5,315 nt of DNA from Oscillospiraceae bacterium. Its GTDB lineage: Bacteria; Bacillota; Clostridia; Oscillospirales; Acutalibacteraceae. Where the stretch lies: positions 1 through 5,315 of the forward strand of contig JAISRF010000208.1 in assembly GCA_031273775.1 (NCBI GenBank). Direction: 5' to 3'. Shown one piece after another: positions 4,342-5,315 of the stretch. Position 1 is the stretch's first letter. Each line of letters starts with the position of its first letter. The notes beneath the pieces were generated by a model, which saw nothing but the letters and a program-made list of their open reading frames with translations, made no database searches and was not told where the DNA came from. The position numbers and the translations under genes were made by a program.

Positions 4342-5315
4342 ATGAAAATTCTTGTGGTGAATGCCGGGAGCTCATCGCTCAAATATCAGTTAATTGATAT
4401 GGAAGGGGAAAAGGTTCTGGCAAAGGGCGTCTGTGAGCGGATTGGCATGGATGGGCGCATTAAACATACCGCCGCGGACGGGCGCAAATTTGAGCGGGAT
4501 ATAGACATGCCCAACCACACTGCCGCGTTCCACTGTGTCGCGGACGCGCTGGTTAAAGGAGCGGCCGCCGTTATCGGTTCGCTGGAGGACATCTCCGCCG
4601 TGGGTCACCGCATTGTTCAGGGCGGCTCCATCTTCTCGGAATCGGTGCAGGTAACGGACAAGGTCATTGCCGACATCGAAAGCCTGAACCCGCTCGCGCC
4701 CCTTCACAACCCCGCCCATGTTCAGGGTATGAGAGCCTGTATGGAGTGCTTTGGCCCCCATGTGCCCGAGGTCGTCGTATTCGACACCGCTTTTCACCAG
4801 ACCATGTCTCCGGAGGCTTACCTCTACGGCCTGCCCTATGAAATCTACGAAAAATATCAGGTGCGGCGGTACGGTTTTCACGGAACCTCTCACCGTTTTG
4901 TCAGCGCTCGCGCGGTCGAACTCTTGGGCGGGGACGCCAAGGGCACAAAAATCATCACCTGCCATTTAGGGAATGGTTCGTCTATCACGGCGGTCAAAGA
5001 CGGCATGTGCGTGGACACGTCTATGGGCTTTACCCCACTGGACGGCTTTATTATGGGGTCGCGTTCGGGCGCGGTAGACCCTTCGGCGGTTACGTATATT
5101 ATGGAAAAAGAAAATCTTTCGTCCGCCCAAATGTCAGATTTGCTGAACAAAAAATCCGGCGTACTGGGGCTTTCCGGCGTTTCCAGCGACGACCGTGACG
5201 TTTCCGCCGCCGCGAGGGCCGGCAACGCCAGGGCAAGGCTGGCGCTTGACATTTTGGACTATCAAATCAAGAAATACATCGGTCAGTATGCCGCCGCCAT
5301 GAACGGAGTGGATGC
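4342..5315 (+). CDS. ackA: Acetate kinase, 3' truncated by window
   Basis: Interconverts acetyl phosphate + ADP with acetate + ATP; in fermentative Clostridia it runs toward ATP, after phosphotransacetylase. 324 full codons are visible out of about 400, ending in frame at NGVD, and the frame is intact. It belongs to the ASKHA sugar-kinase/actin-fold superfamily. The first signature VVNAGSSSLK spans residues 5-14. Key residues fall where expected from the Methanosarcina enzyme: N7, R90, D148 in VFDTAF, H180 in YGFHGTSH and R241 in MGSRSG. The glycine-rich CHLGNGSS loop is at 207-214. The C-terminal glutamate near 384 lies beyond the window. HRIVQGG replaces the more usual HRVVHGG. Transcription is divergent from tmcAL by its own promoter. 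No pta gene lies directly upstream, although pta-ackA is a common arrangement; pta might lie elsewhere. Confidence 0.97.
   Translation, partial: MKILVVNAGSSSLKYQLIDMEGEKVLAKGVCERIGMDGRIKHTAADGRKFERDIDMPNHTAAFHCVADALVKGAAAVIGSLEDISAVGHRIVQGGSIFSESVQVTDKVIADIESLNPLAPLHNPAHVQGMRACMECFGPHVPEVVVFDTAFHQTMSPEAYLYGLPYEIYEKYQVRRYGFHGTSHRFVSARAVELLGGDAKGTKIITCHLGNGSSITAVKDGMCVDTSMGFTPLDGFIMGSRSGAVDPSAVTYIMEKENLSSAQMSDLLNKKSGVLGLSGVSSDDRDVSAAARAGNARARLALDILDYQIKKYIGQYAAAMNGVD

Noticed and set aside
4245..4382. 46-residue hydrophobic N-terminal extension of TmcAL starting at ATG 4382
   Set aside because: It overlaps the ackA start and both promoters, matches nothing in the family, and the conserved N-terminus begins exactly at the TTG at 4244 with a ribosome-binding site.

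Overview
The window looks like a piece of ordinary chromosome from a low-redundancy Firmicute of class Clostridia, probably near the Oscillospirales/Ruminococcaceae. This placement is an inference from protein style (the LeuRS core, the DUF348-G5-3D wall protein, TmcAL, and an acetate kinase with an HRIVQGG motif), GC-leaning codons in the genes against AT-rich spacers, strong Shine-Dalgarno sites and sigma-A-type promoters. No phage, plasmid, insertion sequence, CRISPR array, tRNA or rRNA was seen.

Layout: (1) positions 1-1222, + strand, the 3' half of leuS (leucyl-tRNA synthetase), cut by the window start. (2) 1223-1666, a 444-base spacer with no gene. It holds short repeats, several hairpins or palindromes and two good promoter candidates, the closer being TTGACA-N17-TATACT. 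(3) 1667-2806, + strand, a complete membrane-anchored, G5/3D-domain cell-wall protein related to YabE, a firmicute counterpart of actinobacterial Rpf proteins. (4) 2807-3005, a convergent spacer with no gene and no clear terminator. (5) 3006-4244, - strand, complete tmcAL (ylbM), the tRNA(Met) cytidine acetate ligase, starting at TTG. (6) 4245-4341, a 97-base divergent promoter region whose -10 boxes for the two strands overlap almost completely inside an 18-base imperfect palindrome. (7) 4342 to the window end, + strand, ackA (acetate kinase), lacking about the last fifth.

How the genes fit together: leuS and tmcAL serve translation (leucine charging and N4-acetylcytidine at the tRNA(Met) wobble base), yabE serves wall remodelling, and ackA makes ATP and acetate from acetyl phosphate. 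The most suggestive link is the divergent ackA/tmcAL pair: AckA produces acetate and ATP, which are the two small substrates of TmcAL, and their promoters share DNA. No undescribed multi-gene system is evident. The points worth following are regulatory: the shared promoter and the structured leader before the wall gene.
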